Shown here piece after piece: positions 17,018-25,736 of a stretch of DNA of 64,000 bases. How positions within the stretch are numbered: position 1 is the first letter of the stretch; every line of letters starts with the position of its first letter. The stretch spans positions 1-64,000 of the forward strand of contig JASHQM010000091.1 of the NCBI GenBank assembly GCA_030039165.1, given 5' to 3'. Under the pieces are notes generated by a model that ran no database searches, was not told the origin of the DNA, and saw nothing but the letters and a program-made list of their open reading frames with translations. This DNA comes from Candidatus Sulfotelmatobacter sp. (lineage in GTDB: Bacteria; Acidobacteriota; Terriglobia; Terriglobales; Acidobacteriaceae). A program made the translations under genes and the position numbers.

Positions 17018-17335
17018 ATGACCGACAAACGAATCGTCCTCACCGCAACGGGATCGGAAGAAGAAGCTCACAAGATTGGGCGGACGTTGATCGAGCGGCG
17101 GCTTGCGGCTTGCGTGAACATTGTTCCCCAGGCTAAGTCGATTTATCGCTGGTACGGAGAAATTGAGGAAGCGCAGGAATGGTTGCTGCTGATCAAAACC
17201 AGTGCCGAAAAGTTTTCCTCCGTGCGCGATACTATCCGCCAACTCCACTCCTACGATCTGCCCGAGTGCGTCGCTATTAACATCGAAGATGGTAGCCCGG
17301 AATACTTGCACTGGATTGCGGATTCGATCAAGTAG
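17018..17335 (+). CDS. cutA: Divalent-cation tolerance protein CutA
   Basis: A 105-residue protein of the trimeric CutA1 family, linked to copper and divalent-metal tolerance, with a ferredoxin-like PII-type fold. Typical motifs are visible: RRLAACVNIVP, IYRWYGEIEEAQEWLLLIKT and LHSYDLPECVAINIEDGSPEYLHWI. ATG 17018 gives the family start (MTDKRIVLTATG); an upstream TTG extension is not needed. It is convergent with the methyltransferase gene (10-nt gap). Confidence 0.93.
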   Translation: MTDKRIVLTATGSEEEAHKIGRTLIERRLAACVNIVPQAKSIYRWYGEIEEAQEWLLLIKTSAEKFSSVRDTIRQLHSYDLPECVAINIEDGSPEYLHWIADSIK

Positions 17336-17345
17336 CTTTTCCGAA

Positions 17346-18158
17346 CTACGCCGCACGCCCGCGTAGGTTCAAACGCCAATAATCGAGCTGGAACGGCGGA
17401 TCGTCGTGTGCCGCCTGCGCCGTCAGATTGTCCATAAACTCCCTCCGCAAATTCTCATCGGGAATCTGCTCCAGGTGCCGCCACAAGACAATGTTGCGCA
17501 CGAACTCGGCATATTGTTCCCGGCCGTCGAGGATTGTTGGCGCAGCTTCAAGCGAAGTTTCCACATCAAGAAACTTCGCACCAAGCAGGCTCTCCGCTGC
17601 GCCCTCCGCATCCTGATAAAGCCACGGTTCACGAAAGCCAGAGAAGAATTTTTCGAACCTTGCAGTTGCCGCCAACGCGTCACAGCGGTTGCGAAGCTTT
17701 TCCAGGTTCGGCCCACCGCCGCACTGCGCTTCCATCCATCCCCCCGGAACAAGCGAGCGGTGCAATTCTTGGAGGAGCCGATCGTGATCGAGCACCCAAT
17801 GAAAACAGGCTGTGCTCACAATGCCGTCGAACCGGTGGTCGAACGGTAGATGCAACAGGTCGGCCAAGACAAAACTTACTTGCGAGCCCAAACTTGCCTG
17901 CAAATGCTGTTGTGCCGAACACAGCATGTTTTGCGAAAGATCCAGCCCCACGACACGGCCGCGTGGCAGGGCCTGCAGCAGTTCGGCGGTCAAACGGCCC
18001 GTGCCGCATCCCGCATCGAGAACCACCTCGTCCCCGCGCAGCCGCAGACGCGATAGAACTTTCTTGCCCCAGCTGACCTGCGGCCCTGACAGCCGTTCGT
18101 AAGCCGACGAATTCCATTCACGATGGGAAGACTGCAGAGGCTTATTCGACAAGAGCAA
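17346..18158 (-). CDS. Class I SAM-dependent methyltransferase (Tam-like)
   Basis: A 270-residue cytoplasmic methyltransferase. SAM motif I VLDAGCGTGRLT is at about 46-57, motif II GLDLSQNML at about 73, motif III ADLLHLPFDHRFDGIVS at about 98, and FHWVLDH follows. The SAFHWV-type segment and the C-terminal helical part with a Tyr/Phe-rich end (FQLDYWRLNL) resemble trans-aconitate 2-methyltransferase, but the substrate is not certain. It lies downstream of the transsulfuration genes on the same strand, separated by 157 nt that hold an inverted repeat. Confidence 0.8.
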   Translation of the reverse strand: MLLSNKPLQSSHREWNSSAYERLSGPQVSWGKKVLSRLRLRGDEVVLDAGCGTGRLTAELLQALPRGRVVGLDLSQNMLCSAQQHLQASLGSQVSFVLADLLHLPFDHRFDGIVSTACFHWVLDHDRLLQELHRSLVPGGWMEAQCGGGPNLEKLRNRCDALAATARFEKFFSGFREPWLYQDAEGAAESLLGAKFLDVETSLEAAPTILDGREQYAEFVRNIVLWRHLEQIPDENLRREFMDNLTAQAAHDDPPFQLDYWRLNLRGRAA

Positions 18159-18291
18159 ATGCTCCCGAAATATTCGGCAGTGCGGTTATTTATGCATTGA
18201 GCAGCCGTTGTCCAACCGACCAGCAGGAGTTCCTAAATTGCAGCGAGGGCCGGTTTTCTCTACATCGCCCACGGCTTCTCTCAGTGATGTC

Positions 18292-18325
18292 GGCGGTTTA
18301 AGATTTTTGCCTTTCCTAAATCGCC
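18292..18325 (-). other. Imperfect inverted repeat just after the PLP-enzyme gene
   Basis: GGCGGTTTA (18292-18300) and TAAATCGCC (18317-18325) form a 9-bp stem with one G-T pair and a 16-nt loop, starting at the stop codon of the gene ending at 18316. There is no T-tract, so it may be a weak or factor-assisted terminator or an RNA-stabilising hairpin. Confidence 0.3.
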
Positions 18326-19470
18326 GCCAGGCCCGACTGCAAATCTTCCAGAATGTCTTCCACATTCTCAATCCCCACAGAGATTCTCACCATCCCATCC
18401 GTAATGCCAATGGCTCTGCGTCCTTTTTCGCCCAGCGCCGCGTGAGTCATTGTCGCCGGATGCGAGATGAGCGTCTCCACCCCACCAAGCGACTCGCCCA
18501 GCGAGCAGATGCGCAATTTTTTCAGCATCTTGTTGGCATTTCTGAATGATCCGGTTTCAAACGTAATCATCGACCCGAAGCCGCTCATCTGGCGCTTGGC
18601 CAGTTCATGCTGTGGATGGTCAGGCAGGCCCGGGTAGAAAACCTTGCTGACCTTTTTGTGCTTCGCCAGAAAACTTGCCACCTTGCGTCCATTACGGTCG
18701 TGAATTTCCATCCGCGCAGCTAGAGTTTTTACGCCGCGCAAAACCAGCCAGCATTCAAATGGCGAAAGGATCGCGCCCGCGGCTTTTTGCAGAAAGGCCA
18801 GCTTCTCTGCCTGCTCCGGCTTGGTGCAAACCACCACCCCGCCCAGCCCGTCACTGTGGCCATTGAGAAATTTCGTAGTCGAATGAATCACCATATCCGC
18901 GCCGAGCACCAGCGGTTGCTGAAAATATGGTGTCATGAACGTGTTGTCAACCACCAGACAAACTTTCTTGCGCCGGCAAACTTGGCTTATGGATTTCAGA
19001 TCGCTGATCCGCATCAGAGGGTTGGTCGGCGTCTCCACATAAACCATGCGTGTGTTCTTGCGAAGCGCGCGCTCGACGTTCTCTTCCACCGTCGTGTCAA
19101 CGTAGGAGAATTCCAGTCCAAAATTGCTCAGGATCTGATTGAAAAGCCGCGGCGTCCCCCCGTACAAGTCGTTCCCACAAACTACGTGGTCGCCCGACTT
19201 CAGCAGACTGGCGACCGCATTGATCGCCGCCATGCCGCTGGCGAAAACTCGTGCCGCGATTCCGGCTTCGATTGACGCTAGATTTTCTTCCAGCCTCGCG
19301 CGCGTGGGATTGGAAACGCGTGAATACTCGTATCCCTTGTGCTCTCCGATTCCCTGTTGAACATAAGTCGAGGTGGGATAGATTGGCACCGCGACCGCCC
19401 CGGTGAGCGGATCAGGCTCTTGGCCATTATGAATGGCTCGCGTGGCAAAACCAGATGGTCGATTTCTCAT
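18316..19470 (-). CDS. Cystathionine gamma-synthase/gamma-lyase (Cys/Met metabolism PLP enzyme)
   Basis: A fold-type I PLP enzyme of 384 residues in the MetB/MccB family. The PLP lysine is K200 in IHSTTKFLNGHSD. The phosphate-binding YSRVSNPTR (49-57) and ASGMAAI (77-83), and the family block LGGVETLISHPATMTH near the C-terminus, are present. With the adjacent CBS/CysK-like gene (5-nt gap, upstream in the same operon) it most likely forms the cystathionine route between homocysteine and cysteine. Synthase or lyase direction cannot be decided from sequence. Confidence 0.9.
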   Translation of the reverse strand: MRNRPSGFATRAIHNGQEPDPLTGAVAVPIYPTSTYVQQGIGEHKGYEYSRVSNPTRARLEENLASIEAGIAARVFASGMAAINAVASLLKSGDHVVCGNDLYGGTPRLFNQILSNFGLEFSYVDTTVEENVERALRKNTRMVYVETPTNPLMRISDLKSISQVCRRKKVCLVVDNTFMTPYFQQPLVLGADMVIHSTTKFLNGHSDGLGGVVVCTKPEQAEKLAFLQKAAGAILSPFECWLVLRGVKTLAARMEIHDRNGRKVASFLAKHKKVSKVFYPGLPDHPQHELAKRQMSGFGSMITFETGSFRNANKMLKKLRICSLGESLGGVETLISHPATMTHAALGEKGRRAIGITDGMVRISVGIENVEDILEDLQSGLAAI

Positions 19471-19475
19471 GCGCG

Positions 19476-20429
19476 CTAGATCCCGCCCTCAAAAATTTTC
19501 TTCGACAAATATCTCTCCGCCGAATCCGGAATGATGGTTGCCACGCGCTTGCCCGCCCCCAGTCGTTTCGCTATCTGCAACGCCGCGAATGCGGCCGCGC
19601 CGCCGCTCGAGCCGGCCAGTACTCCTTCCAGCGCGGCCAGCTTCCTCACCGTATCGAATGCGTCGTCGTCGTACACCATCATGATTTCGTCGCACACCGA
19701 GGGATCGAACGTCTTCGGAATAAAGCTGACGCCAATTCCTTCGACTTTGTGCGTCCCCGGTTCACCGCCTTGCAGTATTGAACCTTGCGTTTCCACTGCG
19801 ACCGTGCGGATTCCGGGAGACTGCCTCTTCAAATATCGCGCCACGCCGGTGAAAGTCCCGCACGTGCCGCAGCCCAGAACAACCGCGTCGATTTTGCCCT
19901 CCATCTGCTCACAGAGTTCAACCGCCGTGGTTTCGTAGTGATAATCCGGATTGGCCATGTTTTCGAATTGTCCGGCCATGAAGGCTTTTGGGTCACCGGC
20001 GACGAGTTCCTTCGCGCGACGGATGGCGCCTGCCATCCCTTCAGTATCTGGAGTGCGTTCCACCTGCGCGCCCAATGCGCGCATGATGATGACCTTTTCC
20101 TGAGAAAAATTTTCCGGGACGAAGAGTTTGACCTTGTATCCGCGGTTCACCCCGATCAGCGCAAGCCCGATGCCGGTGTTGCCAGCTGTGGCTTCAACAA
20201 TGGTCCCTCCGGCCTGAAGCTGACCTAGTTGCTCGGCTCGGCGGATGATTCCGATCGCCGCCCGGTCTTTCACGCTCCCGCCGGGATTCAGATATTCGAG
20301 TTTTGCGAAGATCTCCGCCGAGCCCGCAGGGGCGAGCCTCTTCAGTCTGAGAATTGGAGTACCGCCAACCAATTCGGTGATGTCATCGGCAACGACGGGG
20401 CGGCTGAGTTCAGAATTTTTTTCGTGCAC
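19476..20429 (-). CDS. Cysteine synthase / cystathionine beta-synthase family protein
   Basis: A fold-type II PLP enzyme of 317 residues. The Schiff-base K54 lies in NPGGSVKDR, the substrate loop is EATAGNTGIG (79-88; Ser replaced by Ala relative to TSGNTG of many CysK proteins), the glycine loop is GCGTCGTFTG (about 190), and GSSGGAA contacts the PLP ring nitrogen near the end. There is no CBS regulatory domain. Pairing with a MetB/MccB-type gene favours a cystathionine beta-synthase (MccA-like) role in reverse transsulfuration, but O-acetylserine sulfhydrylase activity remains possible. Confidence 0.88.
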   Translation of the reverse strand: MHEKNSELSRPVVADDITELVGGTPILRLKRLAPAGSAEIFAKLEYLNPGGSVKDRAAIGIIRRAEQLGQLQAGGTIVEATAGNTGIGLALIGVNRGYKVKLFVPENFSQEKVIIMRALGAQVERTPDTEGMAGAIRRAKELVAGDPKAFMAGQFENMANPDYHYETTAVELCEQMEGKIDAVVLGCGTCGTFTGVARYLKRQSPGIRTVAVETQGSILQGGEPGTHKVEGIGVSFIPKTFDPSVCDEIMMVYDDDAFDTVRKLAALEGVLAGSSGGAAAFAALQIAKRLGAGKRVATIIPDSAERYLSKKIFEGGI

Positions 20430-20527
20430 TCTACAGGGTAAGGGTGGGGATTGGGAGGCGTCAATGGAAGCAAAGCGGGAGGCTGATCTGATTTAGATCG
20501 GTCTCAATGTGGGAAAACTGCGCGCCC

Positions 20528-21583
20528 TCACTTTGCTCCGCTGGCTATTGCCCCAGTCCGCGCGTAGTATCCACTCTTCGTGCGCACAATCAGTTTACCA
20601 TGGCCCTTGGCTTTGGCCTCCACCTTGATGATTCGGAACCCGCCGCTCGCTTTGGGATTCGTTGGCTTGTAGCCAATGGTGTATTGGCTGCGAATGTCGT
20701 GGGCCACTCGCCGGCTGATCTCGTCAACTTCATCGAGCGTTTTTGGAAAGAAGGCGAGCCCCCCGGTCCGTTCGGCGATGATTTCCAGAGCTCGCTTGGC
20801 CCGTTTGGGGTGCTCCTCGTCTCCTAGAATTCCAATGGCGTAAACCGCTGGGCCATTCTCCTCCTGCAATTGCCGCACGGTCTCTTCCAGGCTGTCGCGG
20901 CTTGCGTTATCCTCGCCATCTGTGACTACTAATAACACCTTGCGATCCAGCCGCGCATCTTTTGCCAAATGATCTGCTGAGGCGACCAGTGCGTCGCGCA
21001 TCGCTGTCCCACCTCTGGCATCGATCTTTTCCAGTGCTTCTTTCAATTTCAGAAGGTCATTGGTGAAGTCCTGATCGAGATAGTATTCGTCATTAAAATT
21101 GACGATGAACACTTCATCCTGCGGGTTGCTGGCACGCACCAGGTTCAAAGCCGCCTGATTCACCTTCGCCCGCTTCTCGCGCATCGATCCCGAATTATCG
21201 ATAACGATTCCCATGGAGACCGGGATGTCTTCGTGGTGGAATGAAATGATTTTCTGCGGCTTGCCATCCTCGAGTACCGTAAAAGCGTCACGATTCAGAT
21301 CGGTAATAATGTGCTGCTTATCATCGACGACCGTCGCATGTAGTAGCACTTCATCGACATCCTTGCGGATGACATAAGTTCCGTTCTCGTCGACGGGCTG
21401 CTGCGGGCTGTTAGCGGCGGGGGCTTGCGGCGTATTGGATTGAGGCGATTTGTCGGGATTCGTCGCAGACTGCGAACGCAACTGCGTCGCGGAAAAGGTG
21501 CAGAGCGCGCCCAATAGAAACAACAAGAATATTGCAATGCCGCTGTGTCTATTCTTCGGGTGCGTAATAACCTGTTCTGGCAT
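20528..21583 (-). CDS. Secreted VWFA-related acidobacterial domain protein (second of pair)
   Basis: A 351-residue protein with a signal peptide or anchor (about 14-35, IAIFLLFLLGALCTF), a Pro/Gln/Ala-rich linker, and a von Willebrand A domain. The MIDAS motif is DNSGSM (about 140), with the TDGEDN segment later. The C-terminal domain has the recurrent QYTIGYKPTNPK and VRTKSGYYAR blocks. This matches the VWFA-related acidobacterial family. The ATG at 21583 lies inside the 3' end of the upstream paralogue, suggesting translational coupling; GTG 21589 is an alternative. It is likely exported; the binding partner is unknown. Confidence 0.82.
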   Translation of the reverse strand: MPEQVITHPKNRHSGIAIFLLFLLGALCTFSATQLRSQSATNPDKSPQSNTPQAPAANSPQQPVDENGTYVIRKDVDEVLLHATVVDDKQHIITDLNRDAFTVLEDGKPQKIISFHHEDIPVSMGIVIDNSGSMREKRAKVNQAALNLVRASNPQDEVFIVNFNDEYYLDQDFTNDLLKLKEALEKIDARGGTAMRDALVASADHLAKDARLDRKVLLVVTDGEDNASRDSLEETVRQLQEENGPAVYAIGILGDEEHPKRAKRALEIIAERTGGLAFFPKTLDEVDEISRRVAHDIRSQYTIGYKPTNPKASGGFRIIKVEAKAKGHGKLIVRTKSGYYARTGAIASGAK

Positions 21584-22586
21584 ACACACGGAGGGGGGGC
21601 AATCCTTTCGGAGGCAATAGCTTTACTTTAATCTTACGCCATTTGCCGTCACGAACGACATTGTTGGGCCGGTACCCGAGCACGTATTGATTGCGTAGCT
21701 CCACTCCGATTTTCGTGGCCACGTCGCCCAGATCGTTCGGGTTCTCGACTGTGAATGCCCGACCGCCAGTAAGTTCCGAGATTTCGCCCAACAACTGCGG
21801 CCCCAGACGCTCTTCCTCGCTCTGGAAATACCGGTCGTAAATGCCGATGGCATAGATCATCACATCGGCTTCCTTCACCATCGATTTGATCTCGCCTTCG
21901 GTGTAGCGGCTGTGATTGTCGCCGCCATCGGAGATAATCAGCAGCGCCTTCTTTGAATACTTCGCCTGCCGCATCTTCGTGATGCCCATGTAAATGGCGT
22001 CGAGCAGGGCCGTACGTCGCCGCGGTACGGCGAAAACAAGTTTGCTTTGAATATCATCCACCGAACTGGTAAAGTCGGAAACCATCTCCGGCTCGTCGGA
22101 AAAGGTAATCATGAAAAATTCGTCCTGCGGATTGGCCGTCTTGAAGAACTCTATGACTGCGTCTTTAGCGCGGTCCATCTTGGTGGCCATGCTACCGCTG
22201 GAATCGAAAATAACACCCAGAGAAACCGGCGCGTCCTCGCTGGAGAAGGTTTTGATCTGCTCCTTGTTGTTGCCTTCGTAAAGCTCAAAATTTTCCTTCT
22301 CCAATCCCGTGACCAGCCGGTTCATGGGGTCGGTAATCGTGACAGGCACAAGTACCAAATCCACATCGACCTTCAACGGACGTATATGGGTATTCAGACT
22401 CGGCGAGACTGCATTTTCCTGCGTGACCGTCTCGGGTTTGGATTTCGCCACTTCCCGCGGCTGGACGTGAACATCATTAATATCGCTTTGTGCCAGGACC
22501 GGGGGGTGGGTCCCGCACATACATACCCCCAGCAGCGATATCCAGAGTAGGCTCTGGCCCAGAGTTTGGGAGCAGGGGGGGGTCAT
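21549..22586 (-). CDS. Secreted VWFA-related acidobacterial domain protein (first of pair)
   Basis: 345 residues from ATG 22586. A signal peptide (about 1-33, ending PVLAQS), a short linker, a beta-rich N-terminal domain (VDLVLVPVTITDPMNRLVTGL) and a VWA domain with MIDAS DSSGSM follow, then SDGGDN and the C-terminal block NQYVLGYRPNN / ARTGYYAPEE. It is closely similar in plan to the downstream gene, so the pair arose by duplication. The coding strand begins with a run of eight C just after the ATG and has a run of seven C near the end. Upstream starts exist in frame to 22670 but lack a better signal peptide. Confidence 0.8.
   Translation of the reverse strand: MTPPCSQTLGQSLLWISLLGVCMCGTHPPVLAQSDINDVHVQPREVAKSKPETVTQENAVSPSLNTHIRPLKVDVDLVLVPVTITDPMNRLVTGLEKENFELYEGNNKEQIKTFSSEDAPVSLGVIFDSSGSMATKMDRAKDAVIEFFKTANPQDEFFMITFSDEPEMVSDFTSSVDDIQSKLVFAVPRRRTALLDAIYMGITKMRQAKYSKKALLIISDGGDNHSRYTEGEIKSMVKEADVMIYAIGIYDRYFQSEEERLGPQLLGEISELTGGRAFTVENPNDLGDVATKIGVELRNQYVLGYRPNNVVRDGKWRKIKVKLLPPKGLPPLRVYARTGYYAPEE
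21593..21599 (-). repeat. C7 homopolymer near the end of the first VWA gene
   Basis: Seven C on the coding strand, 10 nt upstream of the second VWA start. Loss of one C would shift the first gene into the open frame of the second. Confidence 0.5.
22575..22582 (-). repeat. C8 homopolymer at the start of the first VWA gene
   Basis: The coding strand reads ATGA followed by eight C. Slippage here would switch the gene off by frameshift. Such tracts near starts are typical of phase-variable genes, but variation is not shown by one sequence. Confidence 0.5.
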
Positions 22587-22960
22587 TCTTCGGGTTTTGA
22601 GCAGGCTTGGACTCAGAACCGGGGCTTTGCGGCAAGGGAGCCATCGCCTCTTACCGAGGGCCATAAGCACCTCTATTTGGCCGCGATGTTATCACAGCTT
22701 TCCTCTAATGATTGGGAATTTTTTGTCGGATCCGCAGCTTTCCAGCATGAACGGCCCATGTGGATCACTTCTTCTAATCTTGGAATTATCCTCCCCGTGT
22801 CATGGCGGGTTTTCTAGTCTGCTGACTGCTTTCTTAAGGAAACAAAGGAAGGAATTCCTGCTGGACTCCGCCTGGACGACGTTCTTGCACTTTCCTTTCA
22901 CCTGCCATCCGCCCAGCCCAGCGGCGAGGGCTGCCCTACTTGCTACAATCAAAGGTTTCG
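22587..22960. other. Divergent gene-free region between the VWA pair and the DUF1015 gene
   Basis: About 370 bp with no credible gene. TACAAT at 22944-22949 is a good -10 candidate 11 nt before the DUF1015 start, and AAAGG at 22951-22955 can serve as its ribosome binding site. The rest contains nothing I can assign. Confidence 0.45.
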
Positions 22961-24307
22961 ATGGCTGAGATAATTCCGTTTCGCGCGTTCCGCTACAACC
23001 CACAGAAAGTCGATCTCGCTCGGGTGCTCACTCAGCCCTACGACAAGATCACTCCAGAGATGCAGGCGCGCTATTACGAATCGAGCGAACAAAACCTCAT
23101 ACGCATCATCCTTGGCCGCAAGCAGGAAAATGACAATCCAGCGAACAATGTATATTCGCGAGCTGCGGCCTGCTTTCACGATTGGCGCAAGCAGCATATC
23201 TTCCAGCAGGATTCTCTGCCTTCAATCTACGCCTATCGACAACGCTTTAGAGTTCCCGATTGGGCCAAAACTGCCTTGGCCAAAGCGCCTGCAACCGCCG
23301 AACTTGACCGCCTGGGCTTCATCGCCTTAGGCCGCATCGAGGATTATTCTGCCGGCGTGGTTTTTCGTCATGAACACACCCTCGCCAAGCCGAAGGCCGA
23401 ACGCCTCGATCTTCTGCGCGCCACACGGGCCCACTTCGGTCAGATTTTTATGTTGTATGAAGATGCAGGCGAACTTGTGGGTCTGCTCGAAACTGCCGAA
23501 GAACCAGATGTTTCAGTCACCGACGAATACGGGGTTCTGCACAGCCTGTGGCAGGTTTCGACGCCTATGGTGATCGCAGCGATACAATCCGCAATGCGGA
23601 GCAAGAAACTCATCATCGCGGACGGACATCATCGCTACGAAACTGCGCTCTCCTACCGCAACGAGCGCCGCGAGGCAGAATCACCTTCGATCAAACCACT
23701 CGAACGCGCACCTGGCGACCCCTATGAATTCGCCATGATGACCTTTATTAATATGAACACTCCGGGCTTGGTTATATTACCCACGCATCGTGTGGTTCAC
23801 AGCCTGCAATCGTTTGCAGAGGATAACTTCCGCCAGGCTGCCCAACCCTATTTCGATGTCGATGAAATTGATCCTGCAATCGAGGCGTCACGCGCCATCG
23901 CAATGTTGCGCGAGTGTGGACGCTCCGGCACTGCCATTCTTGCTGTCACAGCTACTCGAGCGTTCCTGCTGCACCATCCCAATCCCGGCGCGGCAGAGGC
24001 CTTCGCGCATATGTCCTTGCGGCAGCAGGATCTCGATGTCGTGCAACTTCACAAATGTTTGCTGGAAAAGGTGTTACAGCTGTCGGAAGAGTCCATTCGC
24101 AGCCAGCAGAACATTTCGTACGTCCGCAACGCTGGCGAAGCCATCGCCCAAGTGCGCAGTGGACTCGCAAACATTTCCTTTCTCATGAACCCTTCACACA
24201 TCAGTCAGGTTCGGGATGTCGCATTCCATGGAGAAGTCATGCCCCAGAAATCGACCGATTTTTATCCCAAGCTACTCAGTGGGTTGACCATCTATGCGCT
24301 GGAGTAG
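22961..24307 (+). CDS. DUF1015 family protein
   Basis: A 448-residue cytoplasmic protein of the conserved but poorly characterised DUF1015 family. Family motifs are visible: FRAFRYNP at the start, TQPYDKITPEMQARYYESSEQNLIRIILG (about 25-53), the IADGHHRYETAL block (about 222-233) and FLMNPSHISQVRDVAFHGEVMPQKSTDFYPKLLSGL at the end. The GHHRYET and PQKSTxFYPKxxSG motifs suggest a nucleotide- or phosphate-dependent enzyme; a kinase-like role has been proposed for the family, but I would not assign one. It overlaps the amidase gene by 14 nt. Confidence 0.9.
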   Translation: MAEIIPFRAFRYNPQKVDLARVLTQPYDKITPEMQARYYESSEQNLIRIILGRKQENDNPANNVYSRAAACFHDWRKQHIFQQDSLPSIYAYRQRFRVPDWAKTALAKAPATAELDRLGFIALGRIEDYSAGVVFRHEHTLAKPKAERLDLLRATRAHFGQIFMLYEDAGELVGLLETAEEPDVSVTDEYGVLHSLWQVSTPMVIAAIQSAMRSKKLIIADGHHRYETALSYRNERREAESPSIKPLERAPGDPYEFAMMTFINMNTPGLVILPTHRVVHSLQSFAEDNFRQAAQPYFDVDEIDPAIEASRAIAMLRECGRSGTAILAVTATRAFLLHHPNPGAAEAFAHMSLRQQDLDVVQLHKCLLEKVLQLSEESIRSQQNISYVRNAGEAIAQVRSGLANISFLMNPSHISQVRDVAFHGEVMPQKSTDFYPKLLSGLTIYALE

Positions 24308-25736
24308 CACTCGCTCAAGCGCCCGGGCATTAGGCATAATCATCGCATCGGGCATTCTCTTCGCTTTCGCGGCCTTCCTTGTGTTGGCTGCTGCGCCCCA
24401 GAAGCATCTCTCGGTTTACTCCACGGCCGCCAACTATTCTTTGCCGATCGTGCAACGGCAAGGGCGCGATTATGTTGGCTTGCTCGAGCTCCTGGAGCCT
24501 CTGGGCTCAGTGAGCGCTAAATTCGATTCCCGCCGCTGGCGTTTGCATTACAACAATATTCTTGGAGAATTTACGGTCGGCGAAAGCCGGGTCCGGATTC
24601 AAGGCCGCGAAGCCGATCTCTCCGCAAAATTTTTCTTCGAAAACGACCGCGGCTTGGTTCCGATTGATAGCCTGAGTTCTCTGCTGCCTCGCATTCTCGG
24701 TGGTCCCGTTACCCTGCATGTCGAATCCGATCGCCTTCTTATCGGCAGTGTCGGAACGCACTTCACCGCAGCAATTGCTCCCGAGGATTCCTCTCGCCTG
24801 GTTTTTCATTTCACTGCTCCAGTCAATCCATCGGTCTCGACCGAACATGGCAAATTGCACATGACCTTCAGCCGCGAACCCGTACTCGCACCCGCCTCGC
24901 CAACGCTCACTTTCGACAGCAAAACGATAACCCAGGCAAAATTCTCCGAAAGCAACGGCGCGGCCGAAATTGACGTCACCACGAATATTCCCCTGATGGC
25001 TAATTTCAGTCCGGATGGCCAAACCATCACGCTTGAGCCATCAAAAGCCCAAACAGCCGCAGCCAGCAATACCGCTCCTCCGGCACCTCCACAAAAACTG
25101 CTTGCGCCCTCACCTGCCCCGCCAGGCGCAGTCCCGTCCGCGCGTCGCTACTTTGCGGTTGTGGATGCCAGCCACGGCGGCAGCGATTCGGGCGAAACGC
25201 TCAGCCCGTCGCTTGCCGAGAAAGATGTAACCCTCGCTCTTGCCCGGCGTTTACGCCAGGAACTCGAGAACCGGGGCATTCCTACGCTCATTTTGCGCGA
25301 TTCCGACGCCAATCTCTCTCTCGACGATCGCGCCTTCGCCGCTAACAACGCTCGCGCCGCCGTGTACGTAGCCATCCACGCTGCCTCGAGCGGTCACGGC
25401 GTGCGCCTCTACACCGCGCTTCTGCCGTACGCCGACGAAGAAGACGACGGCCCATTTCGTTCCTGGAGCACGGCCCAGCAGTCGTCGCTGGGAGCCAGCC
25501 AGGCTGTCCTGGCCAGCGTGGCAGCGGAATTGAAGAAGCAGCAGGTGGCTGTGCGCGGTCTGACGGCGCCGCTTCGCCCCCTGAATAATGTCGCCATGGC
25601 TGCATTCGCGGTAGAGGTTGCCCCGCCGGGGTTAGACCTGTCCCAACTCGCCTCGCCCGACTATCAGCAGCTCACCATGAGCGCCGTGGCCAATGGCATC
25701 GCCGACGTTCGCGCTCAGTTGGGGATGGCTCCATGA
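24294..25736 (+). CDS. N-acetylmuramoyl-L-alanine amidase (Amidase_3) with N-terminal beta domain
   Basis: A 480-residue exported cell-wall hydrolase. It has an N-terminal signal or anchor helix (about 11-33), a copper-amine-oxidase-like/AMIN-type beta region (40-250), a Pro/Ala linker (250-285) and a zinc amidase domain (288-478). Zinc ligands and the catalytic Glu can be followed: H294 in VVDASHGGSDSGE, Glu in SLAEKDV (about 312), His in VAIHAASS (about 362), and Glu in FAVEVAPP near the end. The usual DPGHGG is DASHGG here and the usual IHAN is IHAA, yet the metal ligands remain. It is translationally coupled (ATGA) to the GerMN gene. Confidence 0.85.
   Translation: MRWSSTRSSARALGIIIASGILFAFAAFLVLAAAPQKHLSVYSTAANYSLPIVQRQGRDYVGLLELLEPLGSVSAKFDSRRWRLHYNNILGEFTVGESRVRIQGREADLSAKFFFENDRGLVPIDSLSSLLPRILGGPVTLHVESDRLLIGSVGTHFTAAIAPEDSSRLVFHFTAPVNPSVSTEHGKLHMTFSREPVLAPASPTLTFDSKTITQAKFSESNGAAEIDVTTNIPLMANFSPDGQTITLEPSKAQTAAASNTAPPAPPQKLLAPSPAPPGAVPSARRYFAVVDASHGGSDSGETLSPSLAEKDVTLALARRLRQELENRGIPTLILRDSDANLSLDDRAFAANNARAAVYVAIHAASSGHGVRLYTALLPYADEEDDGPFRSWSTAQQSSLGASQAVLASVAAELKKQQVAVRGLTAPLRPLNNVAMAAFAVEVAPPGLDLSQLASPDYQQLTMSAVANGIADVRAQLGMAP

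Noticed and set aside
21549..21600. Programmed frameshift joining the two VWA proteins at the C7 tract
   Set aside because: A fusion would place the second signal peptide in the middle of the product; simple translational coupling explains the overlap better.
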